The notes under the pieces were generated by a model. The model searched no databases and was not told the DNA's origin. It saw nothing but the letters and a program-made list of their open reading frames with translations. From assembly GCA_030064795.1 (NCBI GenBank), contig JASJEI010000417.1:1-7117 (forward strand): 7,117 nt of DNA, read 5' to 3'. How positions within the stretch are numbered: the first letter of the stretch is position 1; the number at the start of each line of letters is the position of its first letter. Shown in pieces: positions 5,671 to 7,117 of the stretch. The stretch is from Pleurocapsa sp. MO_226.B13. Lineage in GTDB: Bacteria > Cyanobacteriota > Cyanobacteriia > Cyanobacteriales > Xenococcaceae. The position numbers and the translations under genes are program-made.

Positions 5671-6370
5671 CAATAATTCCTACCTTGCTAAATTCTGGTA
5701 GTCCTCCCCAATATAATCCCCAGCCCAAGAAGAACAGGCACGCGATCGAATAGGACACCAAGAAAAATGCCAAAATCGGCTGTTGGCGTAAATGTTGCTT
5801 TCCCCAAATCCAAGTAAATAGGACAACACCTACAGCAAATGGGACACCCAAAACAGTTGTAGCCGATTCAACTACATCAATAAAGTAGTTAAAACCGTGA
5901 ATAATTCCTGCCGTAATCTCAAATCTTAATCCCGAACGTTGCTTTAAAAAGGGGTTTTGCCACTGCCGATAAATTAAAAGCCCTGATAGTCCCACAAGTC
6001 CAAAATGCCAGATATAGTGACTGAGTATTTCATCATAGAAGTGGGTCAGTTGTTTGACTTGACTGTCAGAATCGGGTTGTGTTAAGTGTCCGATGGAGTT
6101 GGCAACTAAATGCATCCCTTGACCCTGAACCCAGAAGACAGCAAAGATAAGAAAAATAAGCATCTCCTGTTGACTGGGTGGACGATGGGGATGAATTTGA
6201 AATAGCAACCAGTAGAGAGGAATTAAAACCAAAGGTGTTAAGAGATCTAGAACATCGCCGTTTTTCATCAGTGGATAGAGCGTAAAGCGATCGCCCAAAA
6301 AAGCAGGAGCAATTATCAAAACAGCAAACAAAATAGCGAAGATTAAGGTTAGACGAGCCAGACGTTGCAT
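5666..6370 (-). CDS. Seven-helix integral membrane protein with intramembrane His/Asp/Glu motifs, function unknown
   Basis: 234-residue inner-membrane protein; I do not recognise an established family. Hydrophobic segments lie at about 4-25, 39-59, 68-94, 115-137, 150-168, 171-190 and 198-222, giving seven helices. Polar residues that could bind metal are placed within or at the edges of helices: GMHLVANSIGH (H87, N91, H95), HFYDEILSHYIWH (H110, D113, E114, H118, H122) and IIHGFNYFIDVVES (H158, D165, E168). This layout recalls seven-helix metal-dependent membrane hydrolases such as the CREST group (alkaline ceramidase, PAQR), but the exact CREST motifs are not visible, so this is only an analogy. 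A haem or quinone site is another option. There are no signal peptide or soluble domains. It is convergent with the histidine kinase and divergent from the CHAT-like fragment, so probably monocistronic. The ATG at 6370 has only a weak Shine-Dalgarno. Confidence 0.82.
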   Translation of the reverse strand: MQRLARLTLIFAILFAVLIIAPAFLGDRFTLYPLMKNGDVLDLLTPLVLIPLYWLLFQIHPHRPPSQQEMLIFLIFAVFWVQGQGMHLVANSIGHLTQPDSDSQVKQLTHFYDEILSHYIWHFGLVGLSGLLIYRQWQNPFLKQRSGLRFEITAGIIHGFNYFIDVVESATTVLGVPFAVGVVLFTWIWGKQHLRQQPILAFFLVSYSIACLFFLGWGLYWGGLPEFSKVGIID

Positions 6371-6437
6371 TTCACTTTTCAGGGTTCAAAGGTCAAAGGT
6401 TTTAATTAGTTATGCATCAAAAAGGTTCTATTCAACT

Positions 6438-6456
6438 GAAAATCGCTGTGATTTTC
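6438..6456. promoter_or_regulatory. Perfect inverted repeat in the divergent spacer
   Basis: GAAAATC-gctgt-GATTTTC is a perfect seven-base inverted repeat with a five-base centre. It lies 67 bp from the start of the minus-strand membrane protein and 105 bp from the GTG start of the plus-strand CHAT-like fragment. It could be an operator for either gene or a leader hairpin. A palindrome TTGGCCAA lies just to its right, and CCGATC occurs twice at 6479-6495. Confidence 0.3.
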
Positions 6457-6561
6457 TATGGCTGTAGTTTGGCCAAGCCGATCCAAAACCGATCTTACAT
6501 TAACTAAATAGATTTAGGCATCATCAAGGTTAGGTAAGAGCAGCGAGGAAATGAAAACAGG

Positions 6562-6951
6562 GTGAGAAGTAATCATTCAGTTGTAATTAATCTAGGCAGA
6601 GGCAGTTTGAGCTACGGCTTTACTAACGTTATTGCCCAAATTATTGATGCAGATAATTCGATCGCAGCACAATTTACAGCTAGTTTACCGCGATCGCTCA
6701 AAGTAGCGGACTGCTATCAAATGTGGCAATCTATCTATTTAGCTTTATCTCAACGCTTGGTGATGTTGTCTCCAACTGAGTCGGAAGAAGACGATGATGA
6801 TGAATTAGAAATAGATTCTTTTGGCGTTACTCAAGTTTCTCAACTCAGCTTTGAATCTGCTTGTAGTAACTTAGCCGATGAATTCAATAGTTGGTTGCAG
6901 CATTCTGAGTTTTTACAGCTAGAACAAAATATGTTGCGGTTGCCAAGGTAA
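6562..6951 (+). CDS. N-terminal segment of a cyanobacterial CHAT-domain-type protein, standing alone or truncated
   Basis: 129-residue protein. VVINLGRGSLSYGFTNVIAQI, then FTASLPRSL, a YQMWQSIYLAL segment, an acidic stretch (EEDDDDELEID, 75-85) and GVTQVSQLSFESACSNLADEFNSWL resemble, from memory, the N-terminal region found before the CHAT caspase-like protease domain in many large cyanobacterial proteins. In those, residues like LEQNMLR lead into a strand and the protease region; here the frame stops at LRLPR, and no CHAT His/Cys catalytic motif is present. It is either a stand-alone adaptor or a gene cut by rearrangement, because repeats follow directly. The start must be GTG 6562: the in-frame upstream stop at 6535 leaves nothing earlier. 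GAGGAA (6545-6550) lies 11 bases before it. A five-codon frame ATG 6551 to TGA 6565 overlaps the GTG and might tune its translation. The domain likeness needs a database search. Confidence 0.68.
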   Translation: MRSNHSVVINLGRGSLSYGFTNVIAQIIDADNSIAAQFTASLPRSLKVADCYQMWQSIYLALSQRLVMLSPTESEEDDDDELEIDSFGVTQVSQLSFESACSNLADEFNSWLQHSEFLQLEQNMLRLPR

Positions 6952-6961
6952 ACTAAACTAC

Positions 6962-6981
6962 CCCACGCCCAGAAGGGCGGG
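6962..6981. other. GC-rich hairpin downstream of the CHAT-like fragment
   Basis: CGCCC-agaa-GGGCG forms a five-pair GC stem, extended by two pairs (CC/GG) across a bulged A. It begins about 10 bp after the stop at 6951. A run of eight T lies at 7005-7012, too far away for a standard intrinsic terminator. Similar GC hairpins sit near the ends of IS200/IS605-group elements, so this may be an element remnant. No transposase or tnpB piece is visible to support that. Confidence 0.4.
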
Positions 6982-7033
6982 ATGCAATACTTCTCGTTTA
7001 AGCCTTTTTTTTGACTGGTTGTACTTGGGAAAA

Positions 7034-7109
7034 GGTTAAAGGAAAAAGGGAAAAGGTCGTGCGCTTGTTGCTAATTGTTCCTTTCCCCTTTGCCCTTTCC
7101 CCCTTAACC
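7034..7109. repeat. 76-bp imperfect palindrome, purine-rich left arm and pyrimidine-rich right arm
   Basis: The left arm 7034-7056 (starts GGTTAA, then G/A only) pairs with the right arm 7087-7109 (ends TTAACC) at 19 of 23 positions, with a 30-base loop. All G/A sits on one side and C/T on the other. Such dispersed G+A/C+T palindromes are common between genes in cyanobacteria and behave like small non-coding mobile or recombinogenic repeats. No target-site duplication is evident. Confidence 0.7.
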
Positions 7110-7117
7110 TAACCTTA

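Noticed and set aside
279..6697. Thirteen copies of GCGATCGC across the window
   Set aside because: Real and striking, but this is the well-known HIP1 octamer of cyanobacteria. It was used only as evidence for the host group.

Overview
The window is cyanobacterial chromosome. The octamer GCGATCGC (HIP1, the highly iterated palindrome of cyanobacteria) occurs 13 times in 7.1 kb, at 279, 645, 1029, 1747, 2106, 2919, 3033, 3292, 3496, 4060, 5642, 6287 and 6690, inside and outside genes. Base composition leans to A+T, intergenic gaps are long, and the right end carries a G+A/C+T-rich palindrome of a kind often scattered in filamentous and colonial cyanobacteria. I cannot name the genus. No rRNA, tRNA or CRISPR array was seen.

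Left third (1-2905), thiol and redox theme. On the minus strand a cytosolic DsbA-fold protein with a single active-site cysteine (1401-1976) lies 15 bp upstream of a flavoprotein disulfide reductase (1-1385, cut by the window edge). They are probably co-transcribed. The reductase looks like glutathione reductase overall, but its pyridine-nucleotide site carries NADH-type residues and it lacks a key glutathione-binding arginine. Divergent from this pair is an exported protein (2255-2905) with eleven perfect NPCASA hexapeptides followed by a DM13 domain, giving twelve cysteines in the mature protein. A shared promoter region with a small palindrome separates the two units.

Middle (2906-5613). 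A phosphotransferase of the aminoglycoside/choline kinase fold (3105-3983, minus) is followed by a roughly 400 bp gene-free region. That region holds two related inverted repeats ahead of a membrane-bound NarL/LiaS-type histidine kinase (4396-5613, plus). No response regulator lies next to the kinase in this window.

Right third (5614-7117). A seven-helix membrane protein of unknown function, rich in intramembrane His, Asp and Glu (5666-6370, minus), converges with the kinase gene. After a divergent spacer comes a 129-residue protein (6562-6951, plus) resembling only the N-terminal segment of cyanobacterial CHAT-protease-type proteins. It stops where the CHAT part would be expected to follow. 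A GC hairpin and a 76 bp imperfect palindrome come next, so mobile-element activity may have removed the rest.

Most interesting points: the NPCASA-DM13 protein and its recent repeat expansion, the likely NADH-dependent disulfide reductase paired with a monothiol DsbA-like protein, the paired palindromes before the kinase, the His-rich seven-helix protein, and the CHAT N-terminal fragment.
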